NCBI GenBank assembly: GCA_944472155.2
Contig: OX235271.1
Coordinates: 98,717,256-98,781,255, forward strand
DNA: 64,000 nt
Direction of reading: 5' to 3'
Source: Trichobilharzia szidati
Lineage: Eukaryota; Platyhelminthes; Trematoda; Strigeidida; Schistosomatidae
The translations under genes were made by a program, and so were the position numbers. Shown here piece by piece: positions 32,293 to 43,378 of this stretch. Below the pieces are notes generated by a model. The model did not search any database, was not told the DNA's origin, and saw nothing but the letters and a program-made list of their open reading frames with translations. Position 1 is the first letter of the stretch, and every line of letters starts with the position of its first letter.

Positions 32293-35017
32293 TTAACATA
32301 TGTATAAAGTCTCCATGACCAGGACATTATTAGAACTCCGAGCAAGTGTTACAACGTAACCCTCAGTTGTTATTTTTAAGCAGCAGGAGCGACTGACTTT
32401 TGTTTGGTTGCAGACGAATTCACTGAGTAGCTCACCTGTTCGGCTAAAAACAGCAATATGGAACCGGTTCCCATGTGAGTCTCCAACAAGCACGTCACCA
32501 TGATCACTAACATCTATTCCATTTGGGAAATCTGTAATTGATTCGCCACCTATACGACGGATAAAAGTTCCATCCTCTTGAAAAACAATAACGCAATGTG
32601 CCTAAGAAGCTTGTAAACGTAATGAGAACATTACCTTAAAATCACAAATGTAATACTCCTGACCATGTATTGCAACATCAGATGGTTCTCTCATGTGATT
32701 GCTACAGTCAAACCAACGGACGAGATCTCCCTCTTCTGATACAACAAAAACCGACGGTGAAACACTATCAATAGCAACAATATGACCTGAAAAGTATTAG
32801 CAAATAGAGACAAAGTACCATGTTGGTTAATCGCTAATCCTGCAACAATATCTATGTAACGAATTGGAATACGTCGTACGAAATGTCCACTTCGACTGAA
32901 CAGCTGCATACGGGAACGTTCATTACCCCTATCACAGACAACATATCTTTGACTTTGTCTTATTATTGCCACTTTGCGTGGATACCACATTAAACCATCC
33001 ACCCTTCCTGATACACCAAAAAACGATACGAATTTGCCCTGCTTCGAAAATATCTGTGCGAAAATAATTAGTAAGAGATTAGCTCACCTGAATGCGATGA
33101 TTGTATGTGTCAGCAACCACTATCTCTTCATCGAAGCCCAAACAAAACCCATGCGGAGAATTCAAGCGCCCCAATTCACAACCAAGGGCGCCCCACTTTG
33201 TTAGAATATTCATTTCTGAACAACGGGCTGATCTTATACGACTATATTCATACAGCGTTGCACTGTAATTGCCTGGGAGCTTCTGCTTCAACATTAGACT
33301 GGGGTCAACATCCAGTGGCGGCATGATACTGTTTCCAGGTCTGAAATTCTCACTTGTAATAAAAGGCGTGCCAAAAACTGAATCAACTTGTGTTACGTTA
33401 GACAGAAACTCAGGGGGTTCCAGGTTAGGTAGTGTTACACTCAAGTCACACCAATTGCTGGAAGGACGACTTGAATTGTTAGATCTTACAATGTAGTTGT
33501 TGAGACTACCATTTGCAACACAAGTTGGATTTGCATTATTGTCACGGATGTCTGGATGTACCGGACTACCTGGGGTCAACTGTGCAGGCAATATTTGGTC
33601 CATACATACAATAGAGTCTGTGTCGATACGTCCGTCAGATTTGATTGTTAATTGCTTAAGATCATTTGCGACATCTTCCACGCCACTTAAGGCTGAAATG
33701 TGAGAGTTGGGTGCCGGGAATGCTTGTAGTAGTGTATCTGTGATTTGTTGCACGCTTGAATCCAATGAATTAGTGAATCCGAAAGAACCGAACTGTTGAC
33801 GAACAACATCATAAACACTTGCAGTACCTGGTGTAAATAGGAATTTCGCTGAGAAATCACTGATGGCTTGCTGTTTCGACAGCTTGTCAAAACATGCAAG
33901 AACATTCTTAAAAAGTTTGCATACTTCAATGTTGGAACACTTTCTAAGATACGTTTTGACGAATTCACATGCAAAGTCGACATGATCAATAGTTTTGTTC
34001 ATGTTATTAATTTGCGACCATACTTTCATTTCTATTTCATCATGGATCTCTCTATTTTTAAGAATACAATTCTCCTAAGAAAATATATATATGGTTTATC
34101 TACACCTTACCTTCACCTTCTCAATCGCTGCTATCCACTGTTTACAAGTCTCCATTATAACAGTCTTATTGGTATCTCGAGATGCACTTAGCTCTGATAG
34201 TAAGCTATGCATCACATCAACTGAATCACGAAAGTCTTTTTGTTTTAGACGACAAACGTCAATCATATCCGACAACAAAGAGTCAATGTGTGTAGGCACT
34301 AACTCCAACAGAATTGTTATATGTCCTTTGTGTTCATAATCAAAACACGCCTCACATAAGGGGATCTTTAGTCATATGACATCAAAATGTGACAACTTAC
34401 ATGGCACTGTAAACAGAACGAAGTCAATATGCACTCCGGGTGAATTGTGCACATCACTGGTTTATTGTTCAGCATGTTGCGCTGCAACACATCAGAATTT
34501 AACTTCTCCTCTTCAGTTAAGTCCAATATTTCATGGTTTGAGAAAACCTTCATAACCTAGAATTTTAGAAATTATCACCTCAACATACCTTGTGAATATC
34601 ACGACACCGTTCACACAAAGTACCTGCGCAATGCATACATCGATAGAGAGCGTCGTTGCCATCTGTACACACAGAGCACTTGACTCCTTTCCCACTTAAC
34701 TGTTGTGTGTCGTCGCCATCACGTGTTTGGACAATGGTCATATCATAGGCTTCGAGTGTCTTTACACTACTAGATAATGTTTCGCACTTCGGACACTTAG
34801 TAAAAGGTACGACATTATCGCTTTGCTCAAACTTCTGCAGACAATCACGGTCATATATGTGAAGACAACTCAAGATAACCGGGTTTGAGAAGGGCTTCTC
34901 GCAAATACCGCAGAGCGTAGGCAGCCCTCCCGTCTCCTCGAGAGTTGAAATTTTGTTAAGTTCATCTGAAAAAATATTATCCAAACCATCAGACGATTCA
35001 CATGACTCCTCCAACAT
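32293..35017 (-). CDS. brat: TRIM-NHL protein, Brat-like (seven exons, 840 aa predicted)
   Basis: Exons on the minus strand: 35017-34589, 34556-34401, 34365-34111, 34074-33088, 33053-32819, 32786-32635, 32601-32293. They total 2523 nt and stay in frame; the introns are 32, 35, 36, 34, 32 and 33 nt, all GT-AG. The protein starts [16 protein letters not shown] finger follows ([21 protein letters not shown], residues about 36-80), then B-box 1 ([17 protein letters not shown]) and B-box 2 ([19 protein letters not shown]). A probable coiled coil and a long linker precede a C-terminal NHL beta-propeller ([39 protein letters not shown]). The propeller order matches Brat/NCL-1, RNA-binding repressors acting in the cytoplasm. 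A RING is present, unlike in Drosophila Brat. The 5' UTR, and whether earlier exons exist, are unknown. Confidence 0.9.
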
Positions 35018-36130
35018 ATCGAGAAATAATAATAGGCGGCAAGTTAGTCAGGAGCTCTAAGTGTACATCTACGCGTTCAAACAACAATGGACAGAAAATA
35101 TATTAGCAGAATAAAATATATAGCTTAGCTTTCTCTAGACATTTTCTTCTTCACTTGATTGTTCGGTTTCATTTATTCCTCATCATATTGCTGAAATAAT
35201 CATTAGGATGTAAAATAATTGAAAAAGATTCCCTTTGTGTCTTTGTGGTTTAGGAACGCAGGTGGAGTACTATTTATGAATCTTCACTGTTTATTCTTCA
35301 AAAAACTTTCTGGACGTATCATCAACACCAACTCCGACAACAAGTTTTGGAAGTTCACAACCCTGTGAAGAAATCCATTTGAAGTATTTTTCATTCGAGC
35401 ATCGCTTCCTCACATTTTATCAGTTGTTGAATTTCTTGCGGATGAGTAAACAGTGTGGCTGTTACTGATGTTGTTATATGAGACTACTACCTTTCCCACA
35501 ATAAAATGGAGGACATCTTAAAATTTCCGAAAGTCTCATCTTGACAGGGCGAATTAATTATCTACTCTTCTTACTAGTTCCAGAGTGTTAACGTCTTCCT
35601 AATTACAGAGATGGCGTGTTTATATGCAACGTACATGGCATCCTGAAAATGCTTTTATCAATGAATTCAGAGGCCCTTTAAAATGACATCGAAATCCTAA
35701 ATGCTTTAACTGCAACCGGGTAGCAAAGAGCTTCAAACTCTGCATGTCAACCATTCCTAGACTTTATAATTTCCAAAACGAAGGTGGCCTTGGTCCACCC
35801 AATTAGGTGACAGCTGGAGACCCACGGACATGGCACAACTGATTTTTATACCTTGATACCTCAGGAATTTGATCGATCGTTTGTCTCAGGTACCTCTGAA
35901 CCACGTCACCTAATCTCCCTTATTATTGTTCCAGGCGGCTTGTCTTCTAAGCACAACTCTGATCGACGGTTATTGAATTCTGAGTAACATTTTTGCTCGC
36001 GATATTCTCCTGTATACTTTGATAAAAAAAATTCACTGCTAAAACAATTTTATTTTTTGTTCATACCACTGGATTACTGTAACAGTGAAAGTCAAGTGTG
36101 CTGAATGTTATGAGACGGTGAGACTTTCAG
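35018..36130. other. Spacer between TRIM-NHL and LYR genes
   Basis: No long frame and no repeat recognised. It probably holds the promoter or 5' UTR of the TRIM-NHL gene and the last exon of the LYR-motif gene, but neither could be placed. Confidence 0.4.
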
Positions 36131-36137
36131 AACTTAC

Positions 36138-36371
36138 CTTTTTAACTATCCAGTCCATATCTTGTATCGCTTTGGACATAATCTCATTTATGCGGCGTGG
36201 ATCATTTTCATCTGCATGACTATTAAAATGCTAATTTACTGTCAGCAATATCGCTAGACATACCTGTCTGATTTCGTGCTTATAGTGTCCTTGCATATGT
36301 GGTGGTAGCAGTCGTACTTTTCTGAGAAGGTATGCATATAAATGCAGCGGTGTTGTAGGGCGACGATTCAT
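36138..36371 (-). CDS. LYRM9: LYR-motif protein, LYRM9-like (two exons seen, 3' end open)
   Basis: Exon 36371-36264 encodes 36 residues starting MNRRPTTPLHLYAYLLRKVR, with the LYR-type helix and LLPPHMQGHYKHEIRQ. A 33-nt GT-AG intron (36263-36231) leads to exon 36230-36138 (HFNSHADENDPRRINEIMSK, then AIQDMDWIVKK), ending at a GT donor. The two pieces join in phase and match the layout of LYRM9, a small LYR-motif protein of about 78 aa. LYR proteins generally bind mitochondrial acyl carrier protein and assist assembly of respiratory complexes or Fe-S handling; the exact role of LYRM9 is not well defined. A consensus acceptor lies just before MNRR, so an upstream 5' UTR exon is likely. The last few residues lie in an exon not located here. 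Confidence 0.75.
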
Positions 36372-36449
36372 GTTCCTGTTTTCTCCGAGCTGCAGTGCGG
36401 TACTAGGAAGGTCTGAAATACACAATGAACGTAAATAAGTACTCATCAC

Positions 36450-36985
36450 TCAAGGCTATTCTGACTGGATAAAATACCCAATTAGGGAAAGTTAGTGAAT
36501 GGATGATGTGTAGGTAAAATTCAGCATTAAAACCTACTTTGTCCTACTTATTCTACGTGTTTAACGGACTAATTCCCCACGCTAGAGCAAAGCCAACTTT
36601 TCTCACTTCTAAAGAAGCGGAACAGAAGGCATTCTACGTTTTGTCCCAATTTACCCGTAATCAAGTAAAAATTCTCTGACTGAACTTTTTTCCTGAGATA
36701 TTTTCCGAAGCTGCAGCTTCATGACAATAAAGCTGAGCAATGCTGTTAAGTTTCGTTTAGGCAGATTCATTGTGTTCTTAACAGCATTTTAGTCAGCTAA
36801 TACCTAAAATCTTACAAAGTACTACTTGGTGCAGGAAATCGTTTTACTTGGCCACCTATTCTCCCTTTGATCACCACATGGGAAGAATGTTCAAATTTCA
36901 TTAGCATCATTTCCACATCGAGCTGGCACAATACTATGCCCACTTAAAGGTTGTCAGTGTGTATTTGTAAGTAGGAGATATGGAA
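36450..36985. other. No gene recognised
   Basis: No domain or repeat seen. It probably includes the upstream region of the LYR-motif gene. Confidence 0.35.
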
Positions 36986-36989
36986 TCGA

Positions 36990-37890
36990 AAGAGGTATAG
37001 AGGATTCAATAACTCAGGGTAATTATTTAGATTGTCGCAACAGTCCATAACCTTTAAAATCTCACCATGTACGACAGCCTACCAACGGACAGGACCTTGA
37101 AAACTGAAACAGTACCTAGTGGATCTACCCAAGGTCATTCCAGAGTTTCTAAAATTCGACGTAGGTATGACCTAAAGCAAATCCTGTCGTTTCCGCGAGC
37201 TCCCTCATTGCTATTTCAGAAAGTCTCCAGATCTTTGGAGGATTCCATTACAACTTTCTCCATGACTGCCAAAGCTTTGCTGGATGCGAAAAGAGCAGGG
37301 ACATTGGTTCATTTTAGACGTGAATGGTTTGTACCTGGACATTGGTGCTGCTGGCACCTATAAATGCTTTTTTGCAGGCATTCAAATAGACAAAGAGTCT
37401 ACAGAAACTGGCAATAGGTGAGCAGAAAGACTGAATAATGGAGAGCAGAATATTATTTTAATGCCTATCGATTCAATACCTGTGCGTTTCCACCTCCTCA
37501 AAAGATTCCGTTAATGACTCATACATTACTACATTTTGGAACGGCTCTCAGGGATTAAACAGAACTCTGCAGTAATGTATCTTGTCCATATCTTCTGTAA
37601 TTATTTTCTTCATCCTACTTGATGCTCTGATTTGGTGGCAAGGAAAATGAAGATAGTTTTAAATGTTTTCCACATCGTGACTCAAGTTTCCGAGTGTGAT
37701 ACTATTATTTGAATAAAATTGCTCTCTCTAGGAAATTGTGTACCCTTTAACATGTCACGCACAAAATAATCTTTATGTTGGCCAAACTGTTCGGAGTAGG
37801 AAGGAAATCATATAATTGATATTATGACCACGAATAATGCCACCACTAATAAAGTCTGCTTTTGTTATGAAGAATTCCCTCAAAATTTGC
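36990..37890 (+). pseudogene. Strongly decayed Penelope-like element
   Basis: Three plus-strand traces occur in the right order. SKIRRRYDLKQILSFPRAPS (about 37145-37205) resembles the PLE PKIHK..PLRPI..SFP block. An FILDVNGLYLDIG-like stretch (about 37310) is in the place of the RT palm start. VYPLTCHAQNNLYVGQTVRS (about 37740-37800) has the spacing of a GIY-YIG nuclease. Frame changes and stops lie between them. No one trace is decisive; the order makes the case. Confidence 0.45.
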
Positions 37891-37929
37891 TGGGTTATGA
37901 ACACCTATTATATTGAATACCCCAAGGGG

Positions 37930-40900
37930 TTATTTAAAACTGGCGCGAGATGTCATTCGAGGCCTCCTCAATGTATGCTTGATTAATCTCCATTTCTCAT
38001 ACATATTTGTTAGGCGATAGACATTTGGTCGGCTTGTTCCCAGCCAGAGTTTATTGCCACTAAATCTTTCTGTCCATTTGGTCTTGAATATGGAGCGAAG
38101 GCAGCCGTTGATCAAAGTCTGCGACCTGTTGGACATCCCTTTCAACGCACGCTGGCCAAGTTTCTGACTCGTATTAAAAACCGACTTCACATTGCTGTTG
38201 AAAATCCGAATCTTCTTCCTGACGTTGAGTGCAAACGATTTCCAGACTGGTTTCAGTTGGTGAACGTGTATCTTGCCTCTCCGATTCCGACATGCTTTGA
38301 CATCCTCATCCGTTCCACCTGTAATTGAAACGATACTTCCTAGATAAGTCAAGGAAGTAACCTCCGTTAAATCACCCCCGTTGATGGTGATTGGTGCTGG
38401 TTGTTGTTGCTGGTGTTGGTTGGTTATCCTCACCACCTCCGTCTTATCTGTGTCCACCTGCATTGCTATCTTCGTTCCCAGTCTCTTCAGCTGGTTTGTT
38501 GGTTTTTGCCTGTAAGTCTTCGAGTTTACGTGACATTAGACATATGTCATCTGAGTAATCCAGCTCTACTTCAGTCTTGTTATCAGTGGTCCAGCGAACT
38601 CCTCTCTCCTCGTTCCCCACAGTCTGACGCATAATACAGTCCACCACAATTAGGAATATGACCGGTGATAATAGACAGCCCTGTCTTGCTCCTGCATTCA
38701 CTCCAAACGACTCGCTGAGTGTCCCGTTGTGGATCACCTGTCATGTGGCATTGTCATATAGCTGTTGAATGAGGTTAATAAATAATTGAAGTACGCCGTA
38801 GTGTTGAAGCAATTTCTAAACTACTTTTCGGTCAACGCCTTCGAAGGCCTCTTCAAAGTCGGTAAAGATGGGGTAGAGGTTTGACTGCCATTCTACGCTT
38901 TGTTCGATGACGATGTGTGGAGTTGCAATTTGATCAGCACTTGATTTGCCTTTACTGAAACCAGCTTGTTCTGGGCTGGCGGAGTTCTGTATCCAGTGCA
39001 TCCTCTATTTTCTCTAGGATGATGCGACTTAGTATTTTTCTTGGCGTGGACAAGAGCATGATTCCACGCCAGTTCTTGCACGGGCCTAGATTGCCACTCT
39101 TTAGCAGCTTGATGAGGTGGCCTTCCTTCCAATCGGTAGGTACCTTTCCTTCCTTCTAAATCTTTCGCAACAATTGGCGTGAGAACATACGCCTCAGTCT
39201 CCACGTCCATCCTCTGTGCTTCAGAGTAGGGGAATTCCACCTGGTTCTGCTGCCTTTCCGGACTTCAGTGGCTTGACTTCATTCAGATTCCTGCTTTCGT
39301 CGGAGGGTTGGTGTCTACTGGTAGGCAGTACTGTATGTGCTGTCGGTGGTATTTCTGGGCGAGTTGCAGGTGGTGGTCGATTCAAGAGTCCCTTAAAGTG
39401 ATCAGCTCATTGATTTATTTGTTCCTCCCACTTGTCAATCTGGTTTCCTTGAGCATCTTTTATTGATTTCATCATCTGGGTTGATCTCTTTCCGGATAGA
39501 GACCTGGTTATTTGACATAATGTCTTCAGACCTCTTTCGCCCGGGCCTGTTCTGCTTCAGTTGACAGTGTATCTTAGGGTTGTCTTTTGTCTTCCCTAGC
39601 ACCCTTCTTTACTGCTTTATTCAGTGCAGTGTACACTGAACCCAGCTTATCCTTCTGTTGCCCATCTTTGGATTGAGTCATCATCTCTTTCAGCGCCACC
39701 CTCCTCGATCTGCTCCTTGGTAGATAACCATAGAGAGCCATTCCTTGCGTTGTCTCTTCTTTCTTCCTAGAAAAGGTATGCACGTTTCCTTGAACATCAC
39801 CTTCAGGGAGTTAGTTCCAATGTTCTTCCACGCAGGTTTCCTTCGTGATGCCACGTAGTTTCCCCAACTTAGCTCTGATCTGATCTGTAGTCAAGGTATC
39901 TGTCAAGGAAATCAGCCCTAAGTTCCCATTGTATCGAATACGCTCTCAACCGATAATTACTATGTACTCGTCTCGACTTTGGCTCCAAAACGCCAGTACT
40001 CGATTGAAAGTTATATTGTTTGGCAATTAAGGTAAAGACAATTACAAGTCTATAAACAAATGTTTTATACAAAATTATAGTGTACTTTTATTCGTATTTT
40101 TTCGTCTTCTTCGAACTTGTACACGATCGAACCATTCGCGCCTTCGAGTTGCCCGCCAGTGGCTACCAAGGTCAATGAACCAACGTTCAATGTTCATATT
40201 CCTTGACAGTATCCCTTGTTGTTTTGTCATCATCTTCTGTATGTTGAACTTGAAGTGTGGCCTGTCTCCATTTGTTTTCATGGATTTTAGCTCCACCTTG
40301 TAGGTTGGTTCCTTGAACTAGATGATAGTCTGATCTCACATCTGGTCCCCTTCTCGACTTTGTGCCTAGCACACTAGCTGCGTCTCCACTTCTATGAGCA
40401 TCATTGAGACGGAATTTGTCTAGTTCGTGGTGTTTCCATCAGACGAAATCCATGTTGCTTTGTACGTACACTCTGCCTCCGATCACCAAATCATTGAAGG
40501 CGCAGAAGTCTGCGAAAATGTCTCCGTTCTCATCCATTTCTTCAAGCGATGGCTTTTCGACCCATGATGAGTTCTCTTCCTGAATTATCAGGTCCCAGTT
40601 TGGAGTTCACACCGCCGATGAGGATTTCGATGTCACAATTTAAGGTGTTGTCCGTTAGTGTTTTTAATCGTCTATAAATATTTGCCGTCTTGTACTGTTC
40701 CGCATTGTCTGTAGGTGCGCATCATTGGATATCTGTGACCCTCCCTCTCTCTGAGTTGGTTCTTGCTGTCATATCTTGGGTGAAATTGGTTCCCACCGCG
40801 TTCGGGCTCTGTCTGAAGTTTGCGACATCATTATAGTCATTCACCGCCTCAGTGTGCTCGTGGTTGTCATCTGGGAAGCCGGAGTACATTACTGACTTAC

Positions 40901-41070
40901 CAGTTGATAATTTTGATAGTCCACATCCATTCCATCTGCTCTCGCAGATTCTCAGCACTTCTTTGTCATATCTTCACATTTCTTTGGCTACTTGGGCAGC
41001 TTTCCCAGCATCGTACATTGTACGAACTTTCTAAATCCCCATTCTTATCCCTGCTTTCATCGAGAGAAAA
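37930..41070 (-). pseudogene. RTE (SR2-like) retrotransposon, endonuclease plus RT, split by a solo LTR
   Basis: The minus strand starts with an APE endonuclease (TMYDAGKAAQVAKEM at about 41010, then VLRICESRWNGCGLSKLSTG, and a GVNSKLGPDN-like piece near 40610). A 308-bp LTR at 39901-40208 interrupts the end of the endonuclease. Beyond it are the RT entry motif SPEQAGFSKGKSSADQIATP (about 38985-38925), the first catalytic Asp region (LYPIFTDFEEAFEGVDRK), GVNAGARQGCLLSPVIF (about 38718-38670), a YSDDICLMS active site (YADD changed to YSDD), and the SLTYLGSIVSITGGTDEDVK module at about 38370. The piece ends near 37930 without the usual 3' tail. Many stops and frameshifts make it inactive. Confidence 0.85.
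39901..40208 (-). mobile_element. Solo LTR of the BEL/Pao family, inserted in the RTE element
   Basis: 308 bp from TGTCAAGGAA to TTCCTTGACA, clearly related along its length to the LTR at 93-407. It is flanked on both sides by GTATC (39896-39900 and 40209-40213), a 5-bp target-site duplication. A solo LTR forms when recombination between two LTRs removes the interior of an inserted element. It shows that the BEL-type insertion happened after the RTE copy was in place. Confidence 0.92.
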
Positions 41071-41099
41071 CACATCGGCTGACTAGCTTCCCGAAGACT

Positions 41100-42486
41100 G
41101 GCTTTCACCGGACCGTTGTGTCATTTTGTCTCCCTAATTCCAGGGAGGAATAAGATTGTTATTTGAGATTTTGATTTCTATATTTTTTCTGTGCAGTGAA
41201 TAGTTTATAATAGTGATTTATGTTTCGTGTAAACGGATAAGTTTACAAGAAATGCATGCCATTTTTACAGGCATGATCAGTTATGTTATAAATTACAATC
41301 CTGAAGTATCATAAATTATTACTTTTTCAAAAGTTTAAATTGTTAAATTACTGTACAAGCAGTGAGAACAGGTTCTTATAAATGTTAAATTGTAAACCGT
41401 TTACTAAGGTCACCATCAAAGTTGAGCGACAACCCAAACTTCGTTCCAATTCCTGTTGATAGTTGTCGTCAACCAGTGAACAGCGTATATCTGGGTGAGT
41501 GCTATGCCGCCACGTGATTGAACGGCGTTTTTATAGGTTCAATGGTGTGCAATGCTAGTGCCACGTTCAACTATCCCTCTTTACCCGGGCTCTGCACAAG
41601 CTAGAAGACCAGCAAGCTAGTTAGCCAGTTGAGGTTGTGTGGATACTAAGTTGAATACTACTGGTATGCGAGCCATATGGACCATAACGTCAACTGGTGA
41701 AAAGATTCAGAGATGCTGTCGAAAAAATGAATAGCGAGCCAAATACAACTAAATATATCAATATGCTCGATGTCTGGTAGAATAACTTTTTTCGAAATAC
41801 CGGCAAATACCTAAAAGTTATGAGATTACCTGTTTAGTGTATTTCACCTTTTTCACTGCAAAAGGTGCAGTGTGACATTTTTCTAAGGAAATTGAAACTT
41901 GATTTACATTTGTTTAAGTGTTTATTTAAAGATGATGGTCACTTTTCTTCGATTTTGAAAGGACCTCGGGCCCAATGAAGAAGCACTGTAGAAGTATAGA
42001 CTTATCAATCCTTTTGTTGTCACGCCAAATCTTCTCATAGGCAGGTGAGTAAAAATCACGTCCCATCTTTTCTCTCCTAATCCGATCACCTTAAAAGTGT
42101 GCTTCAAGGGAGGAAGCAAGGTGAAAGAACACGACGGAGCACAAAAGATTATGTGAATGAAACTAGGTCCATGGAATTCAACGAGGGTTAAATCCATGTA
42201 ACAGCAATGTAATATTTTAGGTTTGGCCTATGGTTCCGTATACACGTAGAAATTTATTGTTTACCACTGATTCACCAAGTTGTTTCGTAAAATACAGGTC
42301 AGCTTGCTGTTCAATAATCTACTGTTACCAGTGGTTCAGATGTAAGTTACTAAGCAGTTTGGTGTGGCTTCACCTAGTCATCAACTTACTTGAAAAATGA
42401 TGTCGAAATCATTGTGATACAAGTAGCAAAATAAGTTAAGCTGAGACAACGTACATCTTGACTATAAGATCCATATTACTCTGGCA
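41100..42486. other. No gene recognised
   Basis: May include the 5' leader of the RTE element at its left end. No frame longer than about 90 codons and no domain seen. Confidence 0.4.
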
Positions 42487-42490
42487 GCAC

Positions 42491-42917
42491 TGTGGTGGAC
42501 CTTTTGCTCTGTTAGCTTATTTACCCAAAATTCAAATAGAAAACAAAATACCAAATCAATTGAGTTTACAAAGATCCAAATTCCACAATAAACGTACTGG
42601 ATTCCAGAAGTGCTGCGGAAAGACTGCGCCAGTTCTAATTCTCCAGTGTTGACGTTGCCGGAGGTCGACCAAAGTGCGTAGGAAGAGGCTACGGTGCTCC
42701 TGCGAAAATTCGAGATAGAAAGCAGGTTGTTATAATTGATCGACGGCAGTTGAGATGGTGGAGAAGACGGAGAGTCGAAGGCCGAATTACATATTTTTTT
42801 AAAACTCGAGGGAAGTTCAAAGTACAGAGTTTTTTGGTTAAAACAAAGTGGTGTACAGTATGTTCATTTTTTACATAATAGTAAGAATTGGATAAGTTTA
42901 TTTTTGAGGACTCCACA
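42491..42917 (-). repeat. 3' LTR of the CsRn1-type element
   Basis: 427 bp, reading as identical to 47566-47992. A polypurine tract lies immediately inside it. An open frame at 42689-42949 on the minus strand is only LTR sequence. Confidence 0.96.
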
Positions 42918-43378
42918 GGGCTCCCCCTCTTAGAGGTCCGGAGGACCATCAGTACTGTTCTCGTGGACGATTACATGAATATAAGCAATATAAATAATGG
43001 GTAATGTCAACAATAAGGGTAACAAAAATAACATCAACAACAATAAGGATACAAAATTAGATCAGGGTGTACGGAATGCATCCGTGTTGTATAAAGTTTA
43101 GCACATGCAAGCAGGAATTTAGAAGAAAAAAGATATCAAAACTTGCTATGATTTTAAAGAAAAAATTTATGTACATAATAAACCATGAAATGTTCGTTAG
43201 CATTTGCAAAATTCATATATAAATAGATATATACAAATACTTGGTGAATGCGTGTGCTTGCAGCACAGTTAACGAGCAGTAAACTATAATACTAGTAGAT
43301 ATTTATGGTTATAATGAAATGAATGTCGACAACAATAATAATAAGTATGTCTAAATGAGGTTACGTACTTTTTTTATG

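Noticed and set aside
31770..32345. 191-codon minus-strand frame
   Set aside because: Mostly Ile/Tyr/Leu runs from the trinucleotide microsatellite, and it overlaps the end of the TRIM-NHL gene in another frame.
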